Shown here piece by piece: positions 26,275-33,661 of a stretch of DNA of 64,000 nucleotides; the first letter of the stretch is position 1, and every line of letters begins with the position of its first letter. The DNA comes from Frigoribacterium sp. Leaf415. GTDB lineage: Bacteria > Actinomycetota > Actinomycetes > Actinomycetales > Microbacteriaceae. The DNA lies in NCBI RefSeq assembly GCF_001424645.1, contig NZ_LMQR01000001.1:2492621-2556620 (forward strand), read 5' to 3'. The position numbers and the translations under genes were made by a program. The notes beneath the pieces are model-generated. The model ran no database searches. It had not been told where the DNA came from and saw nothing but the letters and a program-made list of their open reading frames with translations.

Positions 26275-26751
26275 TCAGAGCACCCGCTCGAACCGCTGCG
26301 ACGGCCGCTTCAGCAATGAGTGCTCGTACGGTTCACCGGCGGCCACCCACCCCTCGCTCTCGTACAGCCCGACCGCGGCGACGTTGTCGAGGAGCGCGTG
26401 CAACACGGCACGCTCGTGCCCCAGCGAGCTCAGCCGGGCGGTCGCCTCCCTCAGCAGGGCACGCCCCAGCCCCCGCGCCTGGGCACCGGGCCTGGTCGCC
26501 AGCAGGCCCAGCACCGGGGCGTCGGGCGGGTCCGCGGGCAAGCCGCTGCCCGGGCGCGTCGCGAGCACGAAGCCGTCGACCCCGTCGACGCCGTCCGCGA
26601 CCAGCCAGACGACGCCCGCGTCGAACTTCGGTCGGGCCCGCTCGGCGACCCCGGCGAACGCCTGCCCGTCGCGCGCGGCGCACGCAGCGACCCAGATCGC
26701 CAGGCACGCCTCGAGATCGGCTGTGCCGGTGGGGCGGATCTCGGGCGACAC
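26275..26751 (-). CDS. GNAT family N-acetyltransferase
   Basis: The 158-residue single-domain acetyltransferase begins EIRPTGTADLEACLAIW, has VLGLLATRPGAQARGLGRAL with the acetyl-CoA loop RPGAQARGLG, and HALLDNVAAVGLYESEGWVA, the usual beta5-alpha5 end of GNAT proteins. Substrate unknown. It is convergent with the response regulator gene, with 9 nt between stops, and sits 3 nt from the following small membrane protein gene. Confidence 0.88.
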   Translation of the reverse strand: MSPEIRPTGTADLEACLAIWVAACAARDGQAFAGVAERARPKFDAGVVWLVADGVDGVDGFVLATRPGSGLPADPPDAPVLGLLATRPGAQARGLGRALLREATARLSSLGHERAVLHALLDNVAAVGLYESEGWVAAGEPYEHSLLKRPSQRFERVL

Positions 26752-26754
26752 GAG

Positions 26755-27018
26755 CTACCCCCGCACCAGCAACGGGAACACGAACACCGCGAAGAGGAAG
26801 AACGCCGCCATGACGCCGAACACGACGTAGGTGCCCCGACCGACGACTCGCTGACCGGAGGCCTCACGGCGCTGCAGCACGCGGCGACGGTAGATCACCT
26901 GGATCACCACGAGCACGACGATCGCCAGGGCGAGGATCGAGATGACGACGGCTTCGATGGCACGGCTCCTTCGAGGGGCGGGCGACAAGAGGGCGGACGG
27001 GCGGCGCCGGTCGGGCAC
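26755..27018 (-). CDS. Small two-helix membrane protein of unknown function
   Basis: The 87-residue protein has two hydrophobic helices, AVVISILALAIVVLVVIQVI and YVVFGVMAAFFLFAVFVFPL, separated by a basic loop (YRRRVLQRREAS). The N-terminal 18 residues are Arg/Pro-rich and could be untranslated if a later start is used, but no better start is visible. It lies 3 nt upstream of the GNAT gene and probably shares its transcript. No family recognised. Confidence 0.7.
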   Translation of the reverse strand: MPDRRRPSALLSPAPRRSRAIEAVVISILALAIVVLVVIQVIYRRRVLQRREASGQRVVGRGTYVVFGVMAAFFLFAVFVFPLLVRG

Positions 27019-27140
27019 CGGCGGGGCACCGGCGGGCGGGACCGGACGGCCCGCACCAGCCTAACGGCCGACCCCGGGAGCCCAGGAGGCGCGGGTCGCG
27101 ACCCCGGGACCGCTCACGGCCCGCCCACGCACCCGACTCG

Positions 27141-27152
27141 TAGCATGGCCGG
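27141..27152 (+). promoter_or_regulatory. Leaderless-type promoter box (TAGCAT)
   Basis: TAGCAT at 27141-27146 lies 6 nt before the GTG at 27153. The surrounding CTCGTAGCATGGCCGG is shared with the paralogous gene at 20018. Confidence 0.5.
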
Positions 27153-28787
27153 GTGACGGACGACGCCCGACCGAGCGACCAGCCGCTCGCGCGCGCCCGC
27201 CGCCGCGGAGCCGCCGTCTGGCACCGCGCCTCCCGCCCTCGTCGGCTCGCCCTCGCGACCGCCGCGGTCCTCGTCGCGGCGGCGCTCGTCACGACCGTCG
27301 GCCTGGTCGAGGCTCCGCGCTACTCGTCGGCCGCCGCGCTCGACGGCGTCGTCGGCGACGACCTGCGGCACGAGCCCGTGCCGGAGTCGTGGACGCTCAC
27401 GCCCGCCGACGTCGGCGTGCCGGCGGATCAGGGCCGCTGCCTCCTCTGGCAGGCCGAGCCGGCGGTGGGCCCCGACCGGCTCGGTGGCGACGTCCTCGTC
27501 AGCGCGGGCGGCGCCGCGGGCGACGACGGCACCGGCACGGGTGACGCCGGCGACACCGACTGCCGGTTCGACGGCGGCTTCGGCAGCACCGCGCAGACCG
27601 TCAGCCGTCTCGCCCGCGTCGACCCCGTCGACGGCACCGTCCGCTGGTGGGTCGACCTCGGCGCCGAGCTCGACGCCGGCAGCGGCTTCGTCCAGGTCTG
27701 GCCGACCGACGACGCCGGCGACACGACCCTCGTCTCGACGCTGGGCTTCGGCGGAGACGGGTTCGCCTCGTCGTACGCCCGCCTCGACCTCGGCACCGGC
27801 GAGCTGACCGACGTCACCACCTCGCCGAACGGGCGCGCCCGCCTGACCGACGCCACCGCCTCCTGGGCCCTCGTCTCGAGCGACCCGCAGTTCTCGTACC
27901 AGGACTCCCGCGTCTACTACGACTCCGAGCCCGGCACGGGCGAGTTCTCGCTCTACGCCGCCGACGACCTCGACGCCCCCGTGTGGACGGGCGAGACCAC
28001 CGGCAGCCAGGACGAGGCCCTGACCCCCGACGGCCTGCTCGTCCTCGACGGCGGCACCATCACCGCGGTCGACGGACGCACCGGCGACACACACGCCTGG
28101 GGGCCCGACCTGCCGACCGCCACGACCCTCGTCGTCGACGGCGACCTCGTCGTGGTGGGCCTCGACCCGGCGATCCCCACCTCGACCGGCGACACCGACG
28201 GCACCGTGGTGGCGCTGTCGCTCGACGGGCGCGAGCTCTGGCGGCACGGCTTCCGTCAGGACCGCGGCGTCCAGACGACCGGCGACTGCGTCGTCTTCTC
28301 GACCACGCCCGGGGTGGTCTGCGTCGATCGGCGCACGGGCGCCGAGCTCTGGACCACCCCGCCCCGCGACCGCCGCCACGGGCTCGCCCGCGTGACCACC
28401 GATCCCGCCGGCGACCGGGGGTCGCTCGTCTTCGCGCAGACCTTCGAACCGGGAGGCGCGGCGGCGGTCTCGGGCGACCTCACGTCGGACGAGGCGGCCG
28501 AGCGCACCGTCCGCCTGCTCGACGCGGCGTCCGGCCACGAGCTGGCCCGGGCGGTGGTGCCGGGCGAGTCCCAGATCGCACTGGTCGGCCGCACGACCGG
28601 CTACGCCACGACCGCCTCGAGCGGCCGCACGTCGACGGTCACCGCCTTCGACCTGTCCGACGGCCACCGCCTCTGGCAGCTCGACACCGAGCGCGACCAG
28701 CTCGGCTTCTGGGGCGGCGCGCTCGTCACGAACCACCCCGACGGCAGCGTGCAGCGCCTCGTCGACCCGGTGCGCGTCGTCGGCTGA
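27153..28787 (+). CDS. Membrane-anchored PQQ-like beta-propeller protein, paralogue 2
   Basis: The 544-residue protein has a short basic cytoplasmic tail, a transmembrane helix around LALATAAVLVAAALVTTVGL, and an extracytoplasmic beta-propeller with blade turns such as RVDPVDGTVRWWVDLGAE, ARLDLGTGELTDV, ALSLDGRELWRHGF and CVDRRTGAELWTTPP. It resembles the 613-aa protein at 20 kb in plan and in several segments (YDEP/YSSAAALDGVVGDDLR region and C-terminal FWGxxLV), so the two are paralogues. Function unknown. Its stop lies 2 nt before the left direct repeat of the AlbA_2 insertion. Confidence 0.8.
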   Translation: MTDDARPSDQPLARARRRGAAVWHRASRPRRLALATAAVLVAAALVTTVGLVEAPRYSSAAALDGVVGDDLRHEPVPESWTLTPADVGVPADQGRCLLWQAEPAVGPDRLGGDVLVSAGGAAGDDGTGTGDAGDTDCRFDGGFGSTAQTVSRLARVDPVDGTVRWWVDLGAELDAGSGFVQVWPTDDAGDTTLVSTLGFGGDGFASSYARLDLGTGELTDVTTSPNGRARLTDATASWALVSSDPQFSYQDSRVYYDSEPGTGEFSLYAADDLDAPVWTGETTGSQDEALTPDGLLVLDGGTITAVDGRTGDTHAWGPDLPTATTLVVDGDLVVVGLDPAIPTSTGDTDGTVVALSLDGRELWRHGFRQDRGVQTTGDCVVFSTTPGVVCVDRRTGAELWTTPPRDRRHGLARVTTDPAGDRGSLVFAQTFEPGGAAAVSGDLTSDEAAERTVRLLDAASGHELARAVVPGESQIALVGRTTGYATTASSGRTSTVTAFDLSDGHRLWQLDTERDQLGFWGGALVTNHPDGSVQRLVDPVRVVG

Positions 28788-28788
28788 C

Positions 28789-28827
28789 GACCCGCGCCTC
28801 CTGCCCTCGGCCCTACCGCGCCCCGGC
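28789..28827. repeat. Left 39-bp direct repeat bounding the AlbA_2 gene
   Basis: It matches 30705-30743 at 37 of 39 positions (GACCCGCGCCTCCT, then CTCGGCCCTACCGCGCCCCG after three variable bases). The right copy overlaps the 3' end and stop codon of the GH81 gene; this left copy is a non-coding duplicate of that gene end. Confidence 0.85.
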
Positions 28828-28895
28828 CCGACCAACCGACTGATACCGCCCGACGAAGTCCACCAGGCGATTCCGCCAGGGGAGGGTAAAACTTC

Positions 28896-28905
28896 GTGAA
28901 AACTT
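28896..28905. repeat. GTGAAAACTT box at the 3' end of the AlbA_2 gene
   Basis: The decamer overlaps the TAA stop of the gene and recurs in the same orientation in its promoter (30655-30664). It may be an operator or an element-end repeat. Confidence 0.5.
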
Positions 28906-30616
28906 ACGCGGTCGCACCACGTCGCCTTGGGAAGGCCGGCCCCGCGCCGTATGTGACGCCCGGACCGCGTGAGGCGCTCGACGTTTTGACCAGGACACCC
29001 CTCGCGATCAGATCCGCGAGCACCCGCGATACCTGTCGATTGTCCAGATCGAACATGATCTTCAACATCCGGGCATTGATCGTCGACGTCTCTCGAACGA
29101 GATCGATGACCTTTCGATCCGTCTGATCCAGCGTCCGCCTCTTGTAGACGACGGCGGGACCGAGAAGCACCAAGGGGCGTTCCCGAAGTCGGTAGTTGGG
29201 TTCTCGATTGCTTGCCGTCTCGCGGGTGGGCTCGAGAATGCCGACATCGTCCCGCGCAAGCCTGGCCAGGACGGATTGAGCCTCTGCCGAGCTCGCCTTC
29301 TGCATGATCGGCTGCATCTCGGCGGCAGAGAGCGTGCGCTTGGTCAGAAGGTGCAGAAGAACGAGCATGGTGTCCGCGTCGTCAGCTTCATGGCTGGGGA
29401 GGGTCGCGACGAAACTGGCCATGTTGGTGTTGGGGGCACCACCGACGAGAGAGACTTGGACGTTGTGGGTCGTCGCCAGGAACACGGGCGGTTGGTGGCC
29501 CAAGCGTGTCATCTCCGCATACATGCGATCCACACCGGAACCAGCCGTCTCGGCCAGGTCCAACATCCTCAGAGCCTGTGCAAGCTGCGGATTCCGTGAC
29601 CGCGACGAAGTCGTGAGGATGTTCGTCGGTGTGACGCCGCTGACCAGTGCGCCCGGCGAGGTCACGGAGAGCTGCGTCTGGGCATGCTCGATCGTCACGC
29701 GATCCTGAACTCGATAGTCCCTGTGCATGGCTGCATTCACGATGGCTTCTCGAACGGCGGCCTCCGGCAAGTCCGCCAGGTGAAGCTGCTGACCTTTTCC
29801 GACGGAGACAGGCGTGGTCTCGAGACGAGCTGAGATGAGGTCGAATGCTCGCTCCACGGCGACCACGAGGGGGCCATCGAGCTGCTCGTTCGCAGAGAGT
29901 CGACCGGCAGGCGTCCTCCGGAATGAGTACGACATGAGTGCTGCTCCACCGGGCGGGCCGACGAACAGCAAGACCCCGGCATTCGTCAGGTACCCCTTGG
30001 AATCGACGACCCCAAGGCGCCTGAGCAGGGCGAGCTCGTCGAGGTCAGCCAGTCGCCTCTTGGAAGGGTCCACTGCACGCGAGGCCATGCGACGCGCCAC
30101 AGCGATGGCCTGCGGGTCGGCGGCTGAGGGCGCGACGCTCGTGCCCACCGCTGACCAGTCCACTCCACTACGTTCGTCGACTATCGCGGCGATCCGCCGC
30201 GTGTCCATGGGCCAACATGACTCCCCGACCCTCTCGGTCGGCAGTTTGCTCTTCACCGAATGGACGGCCACGCCTTGCGGAACCCGGATGACCAGGACAG
30301 AGCCGGCCGCGTGTTGCAGCTCGAAGACGTCGACCATCAGGGCGGGGGTCGTGATCTCGTAGATGCGGGACCGGGTCTTCACCGGGTCGAGGTCGTGACC
30401 CACGAACGCCTCTGGGCCAGCCCCGTCGTCTCTGACCCCTACCAGGACGTAGCCCCCCTCAGCGTTTGCAAAACATGCAGCAGCTTCAGCCAGATTGTCG
30501 AGTGTGTCCGAGAGCGATCGTCCCTGCACCTTGAAATCCACGTGTTGGTTCTCGACGCTGTTGGCGACTGCACCGTCCGCGACCTTGTCGAGAGCTTGGA
30601 TCGCAATCTCCATCAT
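28904..30616 (-). CDS. AlbA_2 (Schlafen-like) / HATPase_c_4 ATP-binding protein with C-terminal winged helix
   Basis: The 570-residue protein has an N-terminal AlbA_2 domain (ENQHVDFKVQG, ANAEGGYVLVGVRDDG, residues about 20-120), a central region with LGVVDSKGYLTNAGVLLFVG, a GHKL ATPase-like part (LPEAAVREAIVNAAMHRDY near 285, then LDLAETAGSGVDRMYAEM near 350) and winged-helix segments at the C-terminus (TINARMLKIMFDLDNRQVSR). This is the COG2865 type, often called RecG-like transcriptional regulators; related genes occur in defence and mobile contexts. GGAGGT lies 2 nt before the ATG at 30616 and 5 nt before a second ATG at 30613, which may be the true start. The gene is clearly less G+C-rich than its neighbours and is framed by 39-bp direct repeats, so it looks acquired. 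Confidence 0.88.
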   Translation of the reverse strand: MMEIAIQALDKVADGAVANSVENQHVDFKVQGRSLSDTLDNLAEAAACFANAEGGYVLVGVRDDGAGPEAFVGHDLDPVKTRSRIYEITTPALMVDVFELQHAAGSVLVIRVPQGVAVHSVKSKLPTERVGESCWPMDTRRIAAIVDERSGVDWSAVGTSVAPSAADPQAIAVARRMASRAVDPSKRRLADLDELALLRRLGVVDSKGYLTNAGVLLFVGPPGGAALMSYSFRRTPAGRLSANEQLDGPLVVAVERAFDLISARLETTPVSVGKGQQLHLADLPEAAVREAIVNAAMHRDYRVQDRVTIEHAQTQLSVTSPGALVSGVTPTNILTTSSRSRNPQLAQALRMLDLAETAGSGVDRMYAEMTRLGHQPPVFLATTHNVQVSLVGGAPNTNMASFVATLPSHEADDADTMLVLLHLLTKRTLSAAEMQPIMQKASSAEAQSVLARLARDDVGILEPTRETASNREPNYRLRERPLVLLGPAVVYKRRTLDQTDRKVIDLVRETSTINARMLKIMFDLDNRQVSRVLADLIARGVLVKTSSASRGPGVTYGAGPAFPRRRGATA

Positions 30617-30624
30617 TTACCTCC

Positions 30625-30664
30625 AGTTTTCACGTGAGTGAAATACCAGGGTAAGTGAAAACTT
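30625..30664 (-). promoter_or_regulatory. Operator-like boxes in the promoter of the AlbA_2 gene
   Basis: The interval contains AGTTTTCAC (30625-30633), the palindrome TTTCAC-GTGA-GTGAAA (30628-30643) and GTGAAAACTT (30655-30664). Three half-sites upstream of a gene for a winged-helix protein suggest autoregulation. This is inference from pattern only. Confidence 0.45.
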
Positions 30665-30704
30665 TCGAAAAACCACACGCGGACCCTAGGCTCTCGCCTG
30701 AACC

Positions 30705-30743
30705 GACCCGCGCCTCCTTCGCTCGGCCCTACCGCGCCCCGGC
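30705..30743. repeat. Right 39-bp direct repeat bounding the AlbA_2 gene
   Basis: It is the partner of 28789-28827 with two mismatches. Its right part is the last four codons and stop of the GH81 gene, so this copy is probably the original sequence or the regenerated gene end. Confidence 0.85.
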
Positions 30744-32783
30744 GCTCATGACGTACGCCATCGCGTAGGCCCGCGAGTTGCCGTCGTCGATGCCCGTCTC
30801 GGGCAGGTCGGCGAGCGCCGTCAGAGCCGCTGCGGCCTGGTCGGGCCCCTGCAGCGCCGAGTACATCAGCACGTAGTCGCCCAGGGGCGTGGCGAAGCCG
30901 GACGCGCTCGCCTCGGCGACGACGGCGGCGATCTGCTCGGTCCCGCCCGCCGCCGACGACGTCAGGTACGACACCGAGGACGGGCTGAGCGGGATCAGCT
31001 GGATGCCGGCGATCGCCGACGGCTCCGCCGAGAACCACGTGCCGTAGTCGCGCTTGCCGCCCCAGGTGAGCGACACGATCTCGTGGTCGTAGCCGGTGGA
31101 CGTCGGGCCGGTCAGGTCGGGGTTCAGCCAGTAGGCCAGCGCCGACGAGGCCTCGGCGCTGAGCATCCAGGACGCCTCGTCGCCGAGCGCGTCGTCGCCC
31201 GTGGCCGCGGCCCAGAGCGACAGGCCGGCGTAGGCGGTGACCGCCTCGGACGACGACTCCTGGTTGTTGCCGTCGGCGAACGGAGAGTAGCCCGAGGCCC
31301 AGCTGTGCGACCAGTAGGGGTCGAACGCCCGCCGGTCGGGGAACGACCCGTTGTCGGCGCCCGAGGCGATGTCGGCCGCGAGCAGGTTCATCACGGGGCT
31401 CCACCGCTCGGCCAGCTCGGGGTCGTCGGCCGCGACGACGCCGGCGGCGTAGAGGAAGTAGCCGTAGTGGAAGTAGTGGTCGTTGAACTCGTCCGAGCCG
31501 AACGAGGCCACCTTGCCGACGACGCCCTTCACCGCGGGGTCGTAGACGAAGCACTCCTGCTCGCGGGTCTCGCAGCCCGAGGGGTCGGTCCAGGTGTCGA
31601 GGCGGTCGACGAGGGAGGTGCGGAGGGTGTCGGCCGACGCGTCGTCGCCGAGCTGCCGGGCGAGCTGCAACAGCATCGCCGACCGGTACAGCGCCTTGCC
31701 ACCGAAGTAGGTGTCCGCCGCGGGGGCCTCCGTCGCCGCGACGTCGGCCTCGACCTGGTCCTCGAGCTGTCGCCTCTGGTCGTCGCTCAGCCCCGCGAGG
31801 TCGAGCTCGGTCGAGGCCGTCGTGACCGGGGCGTCGAACGACAGCGTCGAACCGATCGACAACGGGACGGTGCCGTAGATCGTGTCGTAGCTCAGCCCGG
31901 TGCCGTCGCCCGTCGCCGCGTCGCCCATGTGCGGGGCCGACACGAGCAGGGTGTCTCCCCCGGCGGCGGTCTCGTAGCCGAGCTCGGTGGTCGACACGGT
32001 CGACGACCCGGACCCGGAGGCGCGGTGCGCGGTGGTCACCGACTCCAGCGGCGAGGCGGCCGCGTCGAGCACCGTCCGCACCTGGTCGTCGGTGGCTCCG
32101 TCGGGCAGCGGCACGAGCACGACCGAGCCGCCCTCGTCGAGCCGGACCGCCGTGCCGTCGAGGCTGCCGCCCGTGACGGCCACGCCCCACGTCGTGTTGC
32201 CGACCGTCAGCGTGCCGCGGCCCTCGCCGACGGTGGTCACGGCCGTGCCGAGGGTGTCGGTCTGCGCGGTCGCGGCGGTATACGAGACGAGCGGCGAGCC
32301 CTCGGCGACGGTCGTGTGACCGAGCACCGTGTCGCCGTCGAGGTGCGCGATCGTCACCGAGACGTCGTCGTAGCCGCTGACCTCGGTCGACGAGGCCCCG
32401 ACGTCGAGGGTGACGTCGGGCAGGGCGGGCGACACGATCGCCTTCTCGGAGGCCACCGGCACCGGCAGACCCGTCGCGAAGCCGGCCTCCGTCAGCTGGA
32501 ACGAGATCGGGAAGGGGAACACGGGCGTCGGCTCGTCGCCGAACACGAGCCCCGAGAACCAGGTGTTGGTCGGCGGGACGAGCCCGTCGGCGAGGCGCAT
32601 GGTCGGCACGTCACCGACCGACTCATGCGGCAGGGCGGCCACGAGGGGGTCGACCTGCGAGGCGGGGAACACGTCGCCTCCGGCGTCGGGCCGACCCGTG
32701 GTGTCGCCGTCCGTGCCCGAGCCGTCGGTGCACCCGGCCAGCACGAGCACGCCGGCCGTGCCGAGGGCGACGCCCGCGACCAC
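30729..32783 (-). CDS. GH81 family endo-1,3-beta-glucanase, lipoprotein
   Basis: The 684-residue protein belongs to glycoside hydrolase family 81, which cleaves beta-1,3-glucans. It shows PTNTWFSGLVFG near residue 60, the catalytic Asp region FNDHYFHYGYFLYAAGV, the Glu region NGNNQESSSEA-like ADGNNQESSSEAVTAYAGLS, and LTWGGKRDYGTWFS in the C-terminal third. A lipobox VLVLAGC lies at the N-terminus, so it is likely anchored outside the membrane. The start is unsure: the only usual start codon is the GTG at 32783, which leaves no basic residues before the hydrophobic stretch; the frame upstream is open but crosses a repeat hairpin. It follows the HlyD-like and glycosyltransferase genes in the same direction. 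Confidence 0.88.
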   Translation of the reverse strand: MVAGVALGTAGVLVLAGCTDGSGTDGDTTGRPDAGGDVFPASQVDPLVAALPHESVGDVPTMRLADGLVPPTNTWFSGLVFGDEPTPVFPFPISFQLTEAGFATGLPVPVASEKAIVSPALPDVTLDVGASSTEVSGYDDVSVTIAHLDGDTVLGHTTVAEGSPLVSYTAATAQTDTLGTAVTTVGEGRGTLTVGNTTWGVAVTGGSLDGTAVRLDEGGSVVLVPLPDGATDDQVRTVLDAAASPLESVTTAHRASGSGSSTVSTTELGYETAAGGDTLLVSAPHMGDAATGDGTGLSYDTIYGTVPLSIGSTLSFDAPVTTASTELDLAGLSDDQRRQLEDQVEADVAATEAPAADTYFGGKALYRSAMLLQLARQLGDDASADTLRTSLVDRLDTWTDPSGCETREQECFVYDPAVKGVVGKVASFGSDEFNDHYFHYGYFLYAAGVVAADDPELAERWSPVMNLLAADIASGADNGSFPDRRAFDPYWSHSWASGYSPFADGNNQESSSEAVTAYAGLSLWAAATGDDALGDEASWMLSAEASSALAYWLNPDLTGPTSTGYDHEIVSLTWGGKRDYGTWFSAEPSAIAGIQLIPLSPSSVSYLTSSAAGGTEQIAAVVAEASASGFATPLGDYVLMYSALQGPDQAAAALTALADLPETGIDDGNSRAYAMAYVMSAGAR

Positions 32784-32797
32784 GCGGCGGAGGGTCG

Positions 32798-32835
32798 GGA
32801 GGCGCGGGTCGCGTCGGGTCTCGCCCCGCGCCTCC
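32798..32835. terminator. Hairpin from an inverted pair of the dispersed 9-mer before the GH81 gene
   Basis: GGAGGCGCGGG (32798-32808) and CCCGCGCCTCC (32825-32835) are perfect 11-bp arms with a 16-nt loop. It lies in the 146-bp gap between the HlyD-like and GH81 genes and could attenuate read-through. Confidence 0.5.
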
Positions 32836-32929
32836 TGAAGGTGACGGGCCGGCCCGGAACCGATCGGTGATCCCGAACGATCCCGTCGGTCGGACCGACC
32901 CGTCGTCTTGCTCCGTGCGCCGGGGATCG

Positions 32930-33661
32930 TCAGACCCCGATCTGGCGCAGGAAGTCCTGCATGGTGTCCACCGGACCCGCGAGGATGCCGTCGTCGCGGA
33001 GGTGCATGGTCGCCTCGACCGGCGTGCCGCTCGCGACGAGGCCGTTGTAGGCCCCCTCGCTCAGCTGGTCGCTGACCACGCGGACGGTGGCCGCGGCCGC
33101 GCCGTCCTTGGTCTGCACGCTGACCAGGTCGACGCTGCCCTCGACGACCTGCTGGTTCGGCAGCATGACGTCGACGGTCGCGCCGTCCTGGATGCGCTCG
33201 TAGTCGCGGGGCGTGAGCGTGAAGTCGGCGTCCACGAAGAGCGTGCCGGCCTTCTCGATCGTCGCGACGGACGTCCCCGAGCCGAGGAACCCGCCCTCGC
33301 GGACGTCGAGCTGCGACAGCGTGCCGTCGACGGTGGCCATGAAGGTGATCGTGCCGTCGTCGGCCACCGTGTAGGCGTCCGTGTCGGGGACGACCACGTC
33401 GTCGGCGAGGTCCTTCTGCAGCGAGGGGCTCTGGAGCGAGAAGAGGACGTCGCCCTTCGAGACCCGGTCGCCGACCTCGGCGTCGGTCGAGGTGACCGTG
33501 CCGCTGTAGTCGGTGCCGACGGAGAAGTCCTGGCTCGCGATGGCCGCACTGGTGCTGATGACCTGCGCCTGCCGTTGCGTGAAGATGACGGTGAAGACGG
33601 CCACGAGGGCGATCACCACGAGGATGCCCACGGTCATCTTGATCCTGTTTCCCCAGGTCAT
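32930..33661 (-). CDS. HlyD/biotinyl-lipoyl-like membrane adaptor of a polysaccharide synthase
   Basis: The 243-residue protein has one N-terminal transmembrane helix (MTVGILVVIALVAVFTVIFT) and an extracytoplasmic region with two barrel-sandwich half-motifs, GTVTSTDAEVGDRVSKGDVL and ATVDGTLSQLDVREGGFLG, then an HlyD-like beta-barrel part LPNQQVVEGSVDLVSVQT. It is shorter than typical HlyD proteins and lacks the long coiled coil. Its ATG overlaps the glycosyltransferase stop (ATGA), so translation is coupled. The arrangement resembles BgsA-BgsB of mixed-linkage beta-glucan synthesis in rhizobia; that comparison is inference. Confidence 0.8.
   Translation of the reverse strand: MTWGNRIKMTVGILVVIALVAVFTVIFTQRQAQVISTSAAIASQDFSVGTDYSGTVTSTDAEVGDRVSKGDVLFSLQSPSLQKDLADDVVVPDTDAYTVADDGTITFMATVDGTLSQLDVREGGFLGSGTSVATIEKAGTLFVDADFTLTPRDYERIQDGATVDVMLPNQQVVEGSVDLVSVQTKDGAAAATVRVVSDQLSEGAYNGLVASGTPVEATMHLRDDGILAGPVDTMQDFLRQIGV

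Noticed and set aside
28789..30743. Insertion sequence
   Set aside because: There is no transposase and no terminal inverted repeat; only direct repeats flank the AlbA_2 gene.
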